From contig NZ_PJOK01000068.1 of NCBI RefSeq assembly GCF_002850745.1, forward strand, positions 62,001 to 126,000: a stretch of 64,000 bases of DNA. Reading direction: 5' to 3'. Below the pieces are notes generated by a model. It made no database searches. It was given only the letters and a program-made list of their open reading frames with translations, and had not been told where the DNA came from. This stretch comes from Nonomuraea indica (lineage in GTDB: Bacteria; Actinomycetota; Actinomycetes; Streptosporangiales; Streptosporangiaceae). Made by a program: the position numbers and the translations under genes. This document shows, piece by piece, positions 26,711-33,552 of this stretch (position 1 is the first letter of the stretch; each line of letters starts with the position of its first letter).

Positions 26711-27145
26711 ATGACGAACGCGCTCTACACCGCACAGGCACACGTTGTCGGAGGCCGGGCTGACGGGCACGGCCGCACTGCCGACGGCAGGCTGGAGGTG
26801 AACCTCAGGCAGCCCAAGGAACTGGGCGGGGACGGTGAAGGGACCAACCCCGAGCAACTGTTCGCCATCGGCTACGCCGCCTGCTTCGCCGCCTCGCTGG
26901 CCCTGGTCGGTCAGCGCAGACAGCTGCGCGGCGACGACGCGGCGATCGACTCGAAGGTCATGCTCATCCCCGCCGGCAACGGCGGCTTCAAGCTGGGCGT
27001 CGAACTGGAGATCAGCCTGCCGTCCATCACCGACCCCGACCAGGCCGCCGACCTGGTCCGGGTGGCGCACCAGGTCTGCCCCTACTCCAACGCCACCCGC
27101 GGCAACATCGAAGTGACGCTGGTCGTCAACGGCACACAGCTGTGA
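26711..27145 (+). CDS. ohr: Organic hydroperoxide resistance protein Ohr (OsmC/Ohr family)
   Basis: 144 residues, the usual Ohr length. The two redox cysteines are C58 in IGYAACFAASL and C123 in VCPYSNATRGN, both in their family contexts, and the N-terminal YTAQAHVVGGRADGH is typical. Ohr reduces organic and fatty-acid hydroperoxides in the cytosol, using lipoylated partners. The start ATG 26711 follows AGGGAGATC. It is divergent from an oxidoreductase operon ending in an HxlR regulator, and a dyad overlaps its promoter. No OhrR/MarR gene is adjacent. Confidence 0.95.
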   Translation: MTNALYTAQAHVVGGRADGHGRTADGRLEVNLRQPKELGGDGEGTNPEQLFAIGYAACFAASLALVGQRRQLRGDDAAIDSKVMLIPAGNGGFKLGVELEISLPSITDPDQAADLVRVAHQVCPYSNATRGNIEVTLVVNGTQL

Positions 27146-27480
27146 CACGCCGCCGCGTACCGGGCCGGGGACGGCACGGACGAGGGCGACCGACCGGTCG
27201 ACGATCGCCGGACGCCAGATCGGCTCGATGATGACCCTGTGCAGGTCGCTCCGCGCGTGCCACTTGCGAGCATGCGGCTCCTGGGCGGAGATCCTCCAGT
27301 GCCTGGACGGGTGCGCGACCCGCGGGCCATGAGGCGCTCGAAGGGGCGGGCAAGCGATCGGCTCCGTCGTGGAAGGCGCGCTCGTTCAGGTGGCCGGAGG
27401 TCGCCGCCCTCACCGCTCAGGTGGTGGCTGACGGTGGGGGCGGCCAGCCCGAACTGCGGGCTCCGCTGTGGGCACGTCGA
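27146..27480. other. Intergenic stretch with a regulator fragment
   Basis: 335 bases after ohr. Apart from the ArsR-like remnant listed separately near its right end, I see no complete gene. Confidence 0.4.
27395..27476 (-). pseudogene. ArsR-type helix-turn-helix remnant
   Basis: The minus strand reads FGLAAPTVSHHLSGE. This is the recognition-helix signature of ArsR repressors, in which a GLxxPTVSHHL segment is common. The wing that should follow is lost: the frame runs into a sequence with no family similarity. No start or ribosome site is attached. It is too short to judge its origin. Confidence 0.35.
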
Positions 27481-28395
27481 TCACCGCCCCCGGTACCAGC
27501 TCGCCGATTCCCAATCTTCCTGGTCGCGCTCATAAACTTCCGCCGGCGCCAGCAGGTCCGTCGCGCCGATGAAACGGAGAAACTCCGAGTCGAGGCAGTT
27601 GTCCCAATCATCGGCGCATCGGTGCTGCCATTCAGGGTCAGGATCGTTGTAACGCTCGTCGGACTGGAACGACGACCAATGCACGATCCGGCCTCGCCAG
27701 CGGTACTCGATCAACACGGCAGCCGACCCGGCCTCGGTGAGAGCAGCCAGCCAGGGCGGGTCGATGCTCGACAATTCCTCGCCGTGGATGTTCGGGGTGG
27801 TCGGGGTGGACAGAGGCAGGTCCGCCGGGTCTGGGGCCGGCGGGTCCACTGCGGCCGTGGCGCAGGGCCCGACGCTGGCGAAACGGTCGTTGCCGGTGCG
27901 GTAGCTGCCGGCGACCCGCAGCCGCCAGGAGCCATCCAGTTGTCGCCGCCACGGCGCTTCCGGCACCACGGGCGGTTGCCCGCCCGCGGTGATGACGCGG
28001 ACTTCGTCGAAACCGTACCGGCAGAACCGACGCGGGCCGTCGTTGACATCGTCCTGCCAGATCACGTCCTCTGAACCGCCGTCGTTGAAGGACCGGCCCC
28101 AGATCGTGCTGTAGCGCCAGTACCCGATGTGATTCTCACAGAAATTCACGACATCGGGGCTCTTGCCGGAACCGTACTGGATCTCGGCGTAGCGCCCCTG
28201 CGGCCCGCACCGGACGCGAACCGGAACATGATAGGAACCGCGGGGCCCAAGCAACATCCAGGCGATCCACTGGGCCTCGACCTCATCGATGTGGTGACCA
28301 GGCTGCGCATAAACCCGGATGAAGTCGGTGAAGATATTCGACACCAGCCGATTCTGCCCATACGCCGAGGCCCGCACGACCGAAGGTGCAGGCAA
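27481..28395 (-). CDS. Hypothetical protein
   Basis: A long frame of up to 304 residues with normal actinomycete codon use and balanced, globular composition rich in Trp and Asp (for example WIAWMLLGPRG, GYWRYSTIWGRSF, QSDERYNDPDPEWQ). No family recognised, no signal peptide or membrane segment. Start is not settled: TTG 28395, GTG 28377 and GTG 28344 are in frame and none has a clear ribosome site. It may be real and cytosolic; its promoter would lie in the AT-richer DNA to its right. Confidence 0.5.
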   Translation of the reverse strand: MPAPSVVRASAYGQNRLVSNIFTDFIRVYAQPGHHIDEVEAQWIAWMLLGPRGSYHVPVRVRCGPQGRYAEIQYGSGKSPDVVNFCENHIGYWRYSTIWGRSFNDGGSEDVIWQDDVNDGPRRFCRYGFDEVRVITAGGQPPVVPEAPWRRQLDGSWRLRVAGSYRTGNDRFASVGPCATAAVDPPAPDPADLPLSTPTTPNIHGEELSSIDPPWLAALTEAGSAAVLIEYRWRGRIVHWSSFQSDERYNDPDPEWQHRCADDWDNCLDSEFLRFIGATDLLAPAEVYERDQEDWESASWYRGR

Positions 28396-28672
28396 GTCTG
28401 AACAAGATCGACGACCGATGCTCGGAACTCCTGCTCAACCCGCAGCTCAGCGCGCTGACTGCTGGCAAGCTTCGACCGGAACGGACACTTCTCGCGCGGG
28501 CGCGCGGCCGAGACCCGCGCTTCCCGCCCGCAGTCGGCGGCCGTCCGGCCGGCGTCCGTAGCCCGCTCCGAACGCTGCTGGCCCTCGGTGGGGTTTGTAG
28601 AGGGTGAGGGGTAGATTTTTGCATCTAGCCCGCCCCTTTACATTGTAGATTAACTAGCGGCGAGGCGCATCG

Positions 28673-28864
28673 ATGACCATGTTCTTCCGGACGTCGGACA
28701 CCGGCCCGGTGTCCGACGTCCGGCTGGTGGAGATGTCATCGGTCTCGGACCTCTCCCTGGCGCCCTACCCTGAGGCCACGTGCTGCCCGGAGATCCTGGC
28801 AGCGGTGACGATCCCCCCCAGCGGTGAGGCCGCCTATCCCCTACGGCAGGGTCAGTCCGGATGA
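28673..28864 (+). CDS. Small ORF, possibly a truncated ArsR-type N-terminus
   Basis: A 63-residue frame starts at ATG 28673 with GGCGAGG about 8 bases upstream, in an AT-rich promoter-like setting (28600-28665). The segment APYPEATCCPEILAA resembles the cysteine-containing N-terminus of some ArsR metal sensors, but the helix-turn-helix never follows. Bases 28687-28723 are a near-perfect palindrome within the frame. The last 13 bases overlap the MerR gene on the other strand. It may be a dead fragment or chance. Confidence 0.25.
   Translation: MTMFFRTSDTGPVSDVRLVEMSSVSDLSLAPYPEATCCPEILAAVTIPPSGEAAYPLRQGQSG
28687..28723. repeat. Perfect 18-bp inverted repeat
   Basis: Two arms of 18 bases, beginning CCGGACGTCGGAC on the left, are exact reverse complements and are separated by a single C. 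The whole 37 bases contain two copies of GACGTC. It could be a regulator site, a transposon or recombination scar, or a very stable hairpin. Confidence 0.75.
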
Positions 28865-29289
28865 ACCTGCGCGTGAGCCTCTTCGAGAGAACGTCCCGCC
28901 AGGAGCGCCGCGACCACGCCGGCGAAGTTGGAGCACTCGAAGATGTCCTCGTGCGGGCAGGCCAAACCGTGGGCGATGGCGGTGCGTGCCACCTGTGCCT
29001 GGGCGATCCGTTGATCCAGCTCGGCGAGCTTGCGTTGGTACATCTCCCGCCGACCGTCGCTGACCGGCGAACGAGACGCGATGAACGCTTTGACCTCCCG
29101 CAACGTGAAACCGGCATCTCGCAGCGACAACACCACACCGACCAGCCCGACGACCGATGGCGGATAACGTCGTTGGCCTGAGACGCGGGCCGGCGCCGGC
29201 AGCAGGCCGAGCTCCTCCCAGTAGCGCAGAGCGGAGGTGGCGACGCCCGTGCGGCTCGCCAGCTCACCGATCGTCAACTGCTCGCTCAT
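28852..29289 (-). CDS. MerR-family transcriptional regulator
   Basis: 145 residues. MerR winged helix at 5-75: LTIGELASRTGVATSALRYW, EELGLLPAPARVSGQRRY and the wing LRDAGFTLREVKAF. A long coiled helix follows (QRKLAELDQRIAQAQVART), then a sensor end ACPHEDIFECSNF with two cysteines, reminiscent of redox or small-molecule sensing MerR proteins but without the SoxR CxxCxC iron-sulfur cluster. Starts at ATG 29289, only 5 bases from a dyad operator shared with the divergent methyltransferase. It probably controls both genes. Confidence 0.92.
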   Translation of the reverse strand: MSEQLTIGELASRTGVATSALRYWEELGLLPAPARVSGQRRYPPSVVGLVGVVLSLRDAGFTLREVKAFIASRSPVSDGRREMYQRKLAELDQRIAQAQVARTAIAHGLACPHEDIFECSNFAGVVAALLAGRSLEEAHAQVHPD

Positions 29290-29293
29290 TTGA

Positions 29294-29311
29294 CTTCAAG
29301 CATACTTGAAG
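29294..29311. promoter_or_regulatory. MerR-type dyad operator in the divergent promoter
   Basis: CTTCAAG-CATA-CTTGAAG is a perfect 7-bp dyad with a 4-base centre, close in form to the SoxR/MerR box (CTCAAGttaaCTTGAG). A TTGAC lies at both sides of it. The full intergenic gap is 38 bases, so the dyad overlaps both promoters, and the transcripts are likely leaderless or have very short leaders. Confidence 0.7.
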
Positions 29312-29327
29312 CCGTTGACTGGCGATC

Positions 29328-29990
29328 ATGAAGGCAGCAGGTACATCTCTCAAGCAACGCGCGCGCAGGAAACTGGTGCGCCAGGCCCATCAGCCCCGAG
29401 GCGTCATCGGGTGGGCGGTCGGCTGGATGTTCGCCCATCGTCCCTCCAACCGCAAGCGCAACATCTGGGCGGTGTCGCTGCTGGACGTGCAGCCCACCGA
29501 CCGGGTGCTGGAGATCGGCTTCGGTCCCGGCGTCGCCATCGCCGAGTTCGCCGCCCGCGCCACCCGGGGCCACGTCTTCGGCATCGACCACTCGCAGGCC
29601 ATGGTCCGGCAGGCCGCCCGTCGCAACGCCGCCGCCGTCCGCGCCCAGCGCGTGCACCTCACGCGCGCCTCCGTGGAGGAGCTGCCGAGCTTCGGCGATC
29701 CGCTCGATGCCATCCTCGCCGTCAACTCCGTGGGGTTCTGGCGCGACCCGGTGGAGCGGCTGGGCGAGCTGCGCCGCCTGCTCCGCCCCGCCGGGCGCAT
29801 CGCGCTCGTCAGCCAGCCCCGCTGCCCCGGCGCCACCCGGAAGGACACGGCCCGAGCCGCCCAGGAACTGCGGGACATGCTCACCCGGGCCGGCTTCATC
29901 CATCTCCGGGTCGAGACCCTCGAGCTCGACCCGCCCGTGGCCTGTGTGCTCGCCGACAACCCGGCCGGCATGCCGTCTCCAGCGACCTGA
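29328..29990 (+). CDS. SAM-dependent class I methyltransferase
   Basis: 220 residues. SAM motif I VLEIGFGPGVAIAEF (about 60-75), acidic motif FGIDHSQAMVRQA, motif post II DPLDAILAVNSVGFW and the motif III-like LRPAGRIALVSQP. This is a typical small-molecule methyltransferase fold with an N-terminal helical extension (RGVIGWAVGWMFAHRPSNRK). Substrate unknown. It is divergent from a MerR regulator that shares its promoter, so it is likely induced by the MerR ligand. ATG 29328 has no clear ribosome site. Confidence 0.9.
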   Translation: MKAAGTSLKQRARRKLVRQAHQPRGVIGWAVGWMFAHRPSNRKRNIWAVSLLDVQPTDRVLEIGFGPGVAIAEFAARATRGHVFGIDHSQAMVRQAARRNAAAVRAQRVHLTRASVEELPSFGDPLDAILAVNSVGFWRDPVERLGELRRLLRPAGRIALVSQPRCPGATRKDTARAAQELRDMLTRAGFIHLRVETLELDPPVACVLADNPAGMPSPAT

Positions 29991-30097
29991 GATGTCGGCT
30001 CACACGTCTCACAGCCCTCGGCGGCGGAGACGGGGCGATGTCCGGACGGGAACACCGGTACGCTCTCCGCGGACCAAGATCGTGCGAGAGGCTGCCG

Positions 30098-30400
30098 ATG
30101 TTCCGTCTCCTGGCCATCCTGGCGGCCACCGCGCCGGCCTTCTTGTCCCTGCTGATGCTCCACAGCTACGGCTGGTTCGGCCACGAGCCGCCGCAGCCGG
30201 GTCCGTTGCAGCTCGCGATCGGGACAGCCCACGGCTACGCCACCGACTACCTGCCGGTCCTGCTGGCGTTCCTCGCGCTTTGGGCGCCACGGTGGCTGCC
30301 CAGGACCGGCGCGCTCGCCGCGGCCGTGGCGCTGGTGCTCACCGTGGCCACCGCCGCGCGATACGCGGCCTTCCCCCTACCAAGGGCGCGGTCGGCCTGA
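30098..30400 (+). CDS. Small membrane protein, probably truncated
   Basis: 100 residues from ATG 30098, preceded by GAGAGG. Three hydrophobic segments are visible: residues 3-22, about 45-63 and 70-88, with a short loop containing GWFGHEPPQPGPLQL. No family recognised. The final residues PLPRARSA are read from DNA that in another frame encodes the tail of a secreted protease, so the natural C-terminus seems to have been lost by a deletion joining two genes. Confidence 0.5.
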   Translation: MFRLLAILAATAPAFLSLLMLHSYGWFGHEPPQPGPLQLAIGTAHGYATDYLPVLLAFLALWAPRWLPRTGALAAAVALVLTVATAARYAAFPLPRARSA

Positions 30401-30471
30401 AGGTCGAGACGTGGGACGCGGCCGGCGACCGCGTCAAGCAAACCACGCTCCGCGCGTTCGCCCTCCGCTGA
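30379..30471 (+). pseudogene. C-terminal remnant of a secreted subtilase-type protein
   Basis: The frame reads KGAVGLKVETWDAAGDR and then VKQTTLRAFALR before TGA. This is the terminal beta-sandwich strand pair found at the end of many actinomycete S8 peptidases and related secreted proteins. The rest of that gene is absent; a small membrane protein gene is joined directly upstream in a different frame. Confidence 0.4.
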
Positions 30472-30487
30472 CAGACCGCGCAGCGCG

Positions 30488-30517
30488 CCGCCCGCCCCGT
30501 CTCGACGGGGCGGGCGG
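30488..30517. terminator. Strong bidirectional terminator hairpin
   Basis: A 13-bp perfect stem (left arm CCGCCCGCCCCGT, right arm 30505-30517) with a 4-base loop CTCG sits between converging genes, just after the protease-tail remnant and before the stop of the small secreted protein gene. Confidence 0.8.
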
Positions 30518-30530
30518 CCTCGCCCATGCG

Positions 30531-30845
30531 TCAGCAGCCGCTGGTCACGTAGCAGCCCTTCACGTACCACTTGCCGCTGTAGTAGGCGCTGCTGGACGCC
30601 TTGCTCGTGCCGCCCAGAGGGACCAGGCCGCCCGGCACGTACGAGCAGGACGAGGTGGAGCAGAAGTAGCCGTAGACCCGGAAGTAGGTCTCAAGCCCGC
30701 TGGTGCACCGGACGCTCACCGAGTGGTCGGAGCTCGCGGTCTTGGAGCAACTGCCCACCGCGGCCGCAGGGGAGGCGGTGCTGCCCACGATGGCGGCGGC
30801 CCCCAGAACGACACCGGCGACACTGGAAAGGATCTTCTTCGTCAT
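30531..30845 (-). CDS. Small secreted cysteine-rich protein
   Basis: 104 residues from ATG 30845. Sec signal peptide: MTKKIL, hydrophobic SSVAGVVLGAAAIVG, and cleavage after SPAAA. The mature part of about 75 residues has six cysteines (GSCSKT, VRCTSG, GYFCSTSSC, VKGCYV, SGC), enough for three disulfides. No family recognised. No strong ribosome site is seen before the ATG. Ends at the hairpin terminator. Likely an extracellular protein. Confidence 0.75.
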   Translation of the reverse strand: MTKKILSSVAGVVLGAAAIVGSTASPAAAVGSCSKTASSDHSVSVRCTSGLETYFRVYGYFCSTSSCSYVPGGLVPLGGTSKASSSAYYSGKWYVKGCYVTSGC

Positions 30846-30973
30846 GGGAGTCCATGATCGTCCACAGGTGCCCTTCCGCACAAGATCGCATCGACGCCGG
30901 GCCGGTCCGCAGACGGATCGGTCCGGCCCCGCCGTCCTGGTGGGCGGAGGGGCCGTTACTGCCGGGGACGGAT

Positions 30974-32287
30974 CTATCCGAGCACCGGGTAGTTCGCGCG
31001 GAACACGTTGTGCGGGTCGCGGGCCCGCTTGATCTCGCGCAGCCGCGCGAGCGCGCTGCCGGAGAAGGACATCGCCGCCGTGTCACCGGGGGACAGCAGG
31101 GTGTACGGCTTGCGGCCGCTGACGTAGGCCTCCAGGTCGGCCACGACCTCGGCCTGCTTGGCGCGCGTCGCGTCGGCCGCGTGCGGCAGGCCGAGACCCA
31201 GCAGGCCGAGCAGGTACGGCTCAGCCAGCGCGCCGCTCGCACCGGCCCCGCCGCCCGGCTCGGCGAGCGCCCCGCCCAGGTGCCTGATCTGGACGTTGAT
31301 GAGCGGCTCGGCCGGCTTGGCCAGCAGGAGCTCCACCGCGTCCGCGTCCAGGCCGGTGAGCAGCTCCGCACGAGTGATGGACGGGGCAGGAGCGGTGGGC
31401 TCGGCGCTGATGCCACCCAGCTCCGCGACCGGGAGGACGCCGCGGCTGTCGGAGATCGCGCCCCCGATCTTGTCGATGCGCGCCAGCAGCTCCTCCCCCT
31501 GAGCCGCCCCGCCCAGGTAGGCCAGATCCAGCGTCACCATCGGCGGCGCGCCGGGGGGCTGGAGCCGGTTGATCCAGACGCTGAGTTCGCGTGGCGCCTC
31601 GGCGGTGATCTCCAGGAACGCGTCGTACACCTCCCTGGTCCGGTGCTCCGGCCAGATCACGCGCCCGCCGTACAGGGCCGGCGCGGGGTACAGGTCGAGT
31701 TCGAGGGCGGTCACCATCGCGAAGTCCCCGCCGCCGCCGCGCAGCGCCCAGAACAGCTCGGGATCGGACTCGGCGGTCACCCGGCCCGGCTCGCCGTCGG
31801 CGTCCACGATGTCGACGGCCCGCACGCTGTCGGAGGCGAAGCCGTACCTGCGGCTGAACCAGCCGACCCCACCGCCCAGGGTGTAGCCGGTCACGCTGAC
31901 CCCCGGCGCGCTGCCGGACAGGCCGGTCAGACCCAGCGGCCCGGCCGCCGCCAGCACCTGCCCCCACTTCACGCCCGCGCCCACCCGGACCACGCGCTCC
32001 TCCGCGCGTACCTCCACCTCGTCCAGCAGGCCGGTACGCAACAGGATCAGGCCTTCCACGTCACCCGAGGCGCCATGCCCGCTCGGCTGCGCGGTCACCG
32101 TCATACCCGCCCGCCGCGCGTAGCGCACGAGCGCCGCCACGTCGTCGGCGTCCGCGGCCTCCGCCACGGCCGCCACCGGCTGCCTCACGGTCAGGTTCCA
32201 CGCGGCGGCCGCCTGCTCGAAGCCGTCGTCATCGCGCAGGAGCACGCGCCCTTTGAGGACACCCCGCAGATCGTTGATCGTCATCAT
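30974..32287 (-). CDS. FAD-binding oxidoreductase (berberine-bridge-enzyme type)
   Basis: 437 residues. FAD_binding_4 (PCMH) domain at 30-200: VRYARRAGMTVTAQPSGHGA, where the His of SGHGAS is in the position that binds FAD covalently, then LRTGLLDEVEV, VRVGAGVKWGQVL, GYTLGGGVGW and LFWALRGGGGDFAMVT. The C-terminal BBE segment is KRARDPHNVFRANYPV. These enzymes oxidise sugars, alcohols or alkaloid-like substrates. The second cysteine linkage typical of bicovalent members is not seen. Start ATG 32287 (or 32284) follows AAGGAAGACG. Last of a three-gene operon. Confidence 0.93.
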   Translation of the reverse strand: MMTINDLRGVLKGRVLLRDDDGFEQAAAAWNLTVRQPVAAVAEAADADDVAALVRYARRAGMTVTAQPSGHGASGDVEGLILLRTGLLDEVEVRAEERVVRVGAGVKWGQVLAAAGPLGLTGLSGSAPGVSVTGYTLGGGVGWFSRRYGFASDSVRAVDIVDADGEPGRVTAESDPELFWALRGGGGDFAMVTALELDLYPAPALYGGRVIWPEHRTREVYDAFLEITAEAPRELSVWINRLQPPGAPPMVTLDLAYLGGAAQGEELLARIDKIGGAISDSRGVLPVAELGGISAEPTAPAPSITRAELLTGLDADAVELLLAKPAEPLINVQIRHLGGALAEPGGGAGASGALAEPYLLGLLGLGLPHAADATRAKQAEVVADLEAYVSGRKPYTLLSPGDTAAMSFSGSALARLREIKRARDPHNVFRANYPVLG

Positions 32288-32347
32288 CGTCTTCCTTTGT
32301 CGAGTCGTCAGAAAATGGAAAGAATGCCGTGCCGCGCCACGGGGACG

Positions 32348-32776
32348 TCAGGCGGGCCGCGCGGCGGGCGCCGGGGTGGTGGTCCCCTGGGTCGTGCGCG
32401 CCTTGCCGGTCTCGCGGAGGAGCAGCGACCCCGTGACCGCGATCAGCGCCGAGGTCAGGCCGTGGATGCCGAACGCGGCGGCAGCGGAGCCGTGGTGGGC
32501 CAGGACGTTGACCATGTCGCCGAACGGGGCGACGGCCACCATCACCAGGACCCAGCCCAAGGCGCGGCGCCGGCCCGTCACCAGCAGGATGCCCATGGCC
32601 AGGCCCATCGCGACTTCACGGCTGCCCTTCACGACGGGGAAGCCGCTGTCGCCGGAGGGCCAGTTCGGCAGGCCCGGGAAGGACGCCTCCAGGGGCAGGA
32701 GGAAGGACGACCCGAGGTAGAGGGTGAACAGGACGACGGCGGTGGCCAGGACGGTGTTGAGCTTCTTCAGCGACAT
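32348..32776 (-). CDS. DUF4267 family membrane protein
   Basis: 142 residues with four hydrophobic segments (about 5-25, 50-68, 73-92, 98-118) and the family-like stretch VKGSREVAMGLAMGILLVTG with APFGDMVNVLAHHG. Integral membrane protein; function unknown. C-terminal tail is Thr/Pro/Ala-rich and cytosolic. It lies 36 bases after the hemerythrin gene and 60 bases before the flavin oxidoreductase, all on the minus strand, as an operon. Confidence 0.8.
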   Translation of the reverse strand: MSLKKLNTVLATAVVLFTLYLGSSFLLPLEASFPGLPNWPSGDSGFPVVKGSREVAMGLAMGILLVTGRRRALGWVLVMVAVAPFGDMVNVLAHHGSAAAAFGIHGLTSALIAVTGSLLLRETGKARTTQGTTTPAPAARPA

Positions 32777-32812
32777 GGGTGTTCTCCTTCGATGTTCGGA
32801 CCGGGCAGGGGT

Positions 32813-33451
32813 TCAGCCGCGGACGCGGCGGATGTGGCGGGCGTAGCGGGGGCGGCCGACGACGTGCCAGAGGACGCGGGTCGGGGCGGCGAGGCGGCTG
32901 AGGACGGCGGCGCGCTCGGCCGGGTTCGCGTCCTCCATGGCCGCGCCGAAGAGCGTGAGCAGGGTGAGCCTGGGGGTGTTGTTCACCAGGTGGTCGCCCA
33001 GGGAGGCCCACTCCTGCCGGGTGATGTGCTTGGCCGCGAGCGGGAGGAGGGTGGCCTCCTCGTCGTCGAGGTGTGCCAGCAGGACCGCGCGGTGCTCGGA
33101 CAGGGCGGCCACGAGGGTGTCGCGCTCGTCGGCGCCCGCGGTGGCCTCCCAGGCGGGGACCGCGGCGTCCAGCCTGGTCAGGGTGGCCGCGATGCGTTCG
33201 TGCTGGGCCTGCATGCGCAGGACGATGTCGGCCTCCAGGTCCACCCGGGAGAGCAGCGGCGGCCACAGCAGCTCGTCCTCGCCCTCGTGATGGTTGCGCA
33301 GGCCCAGCCGGTAGACGCGGAAGTGGCCGGCGATCACCTTGGCGCGAGCGGTGTCACCCGGGGTGACGGCCGCGACGAGCTCCATCAGCAGCCGTGACTC
33401 ACGGCGGAGAACGCGGTGGACGATCTCCATGTCCTGGGTGTTGACGCTCAT
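32813..33451 (-). CDS. Hemerythrin HHE domain protein
   Basis: 212 residues. Di-iron ligands of the HHE four-helix bundle are visible: VIAGHFRVYRLGLRNHHEGE, MQAQHERIAATL and VLLAHLDDEEATLLPL. The N-terminal MSVNTQDMEIVHRVLRRESR helix is typical, and a C-terminal helical tail ends RYARHIRRVRG. Such proteins bind oxygen or sense redox and iron state in the cytosol. First gene of the hemerythrin/DUF4267/flavin-oxidase operon, divergent from a SARP-type regulator that starts 101 bases away. Confidence 0.92.
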   Translation of the reverse strand: MSVNTQDMEIVHRVLRRESRLLMELVAAVTPGDTARAKVIAGHFRVYRLGLRNHHEGEDELLWPPLLSRVDLEADIVLRMQAQHERIAATLTRLDAAVPAWEATAGADERDTLVAALSEHRAVLLAHLDDEEATLLPLAAKHITRQEWASLGDHLVNNTPRLTLLTLFGAAMEDANPAERAAVLSRLAAPTRVLWHVVGRPRYARHIRRVRG

Positions 33452-33552
33452 CTGTCCCTGCCCTCGGTCGGTTGCGATGTGTCCAGGCTGCTCCCGGGTG
33501 TTTGGAGGGGGCTTGGAGCCGATTTGGAGCGCCCACGTACGATGTCCAGATC

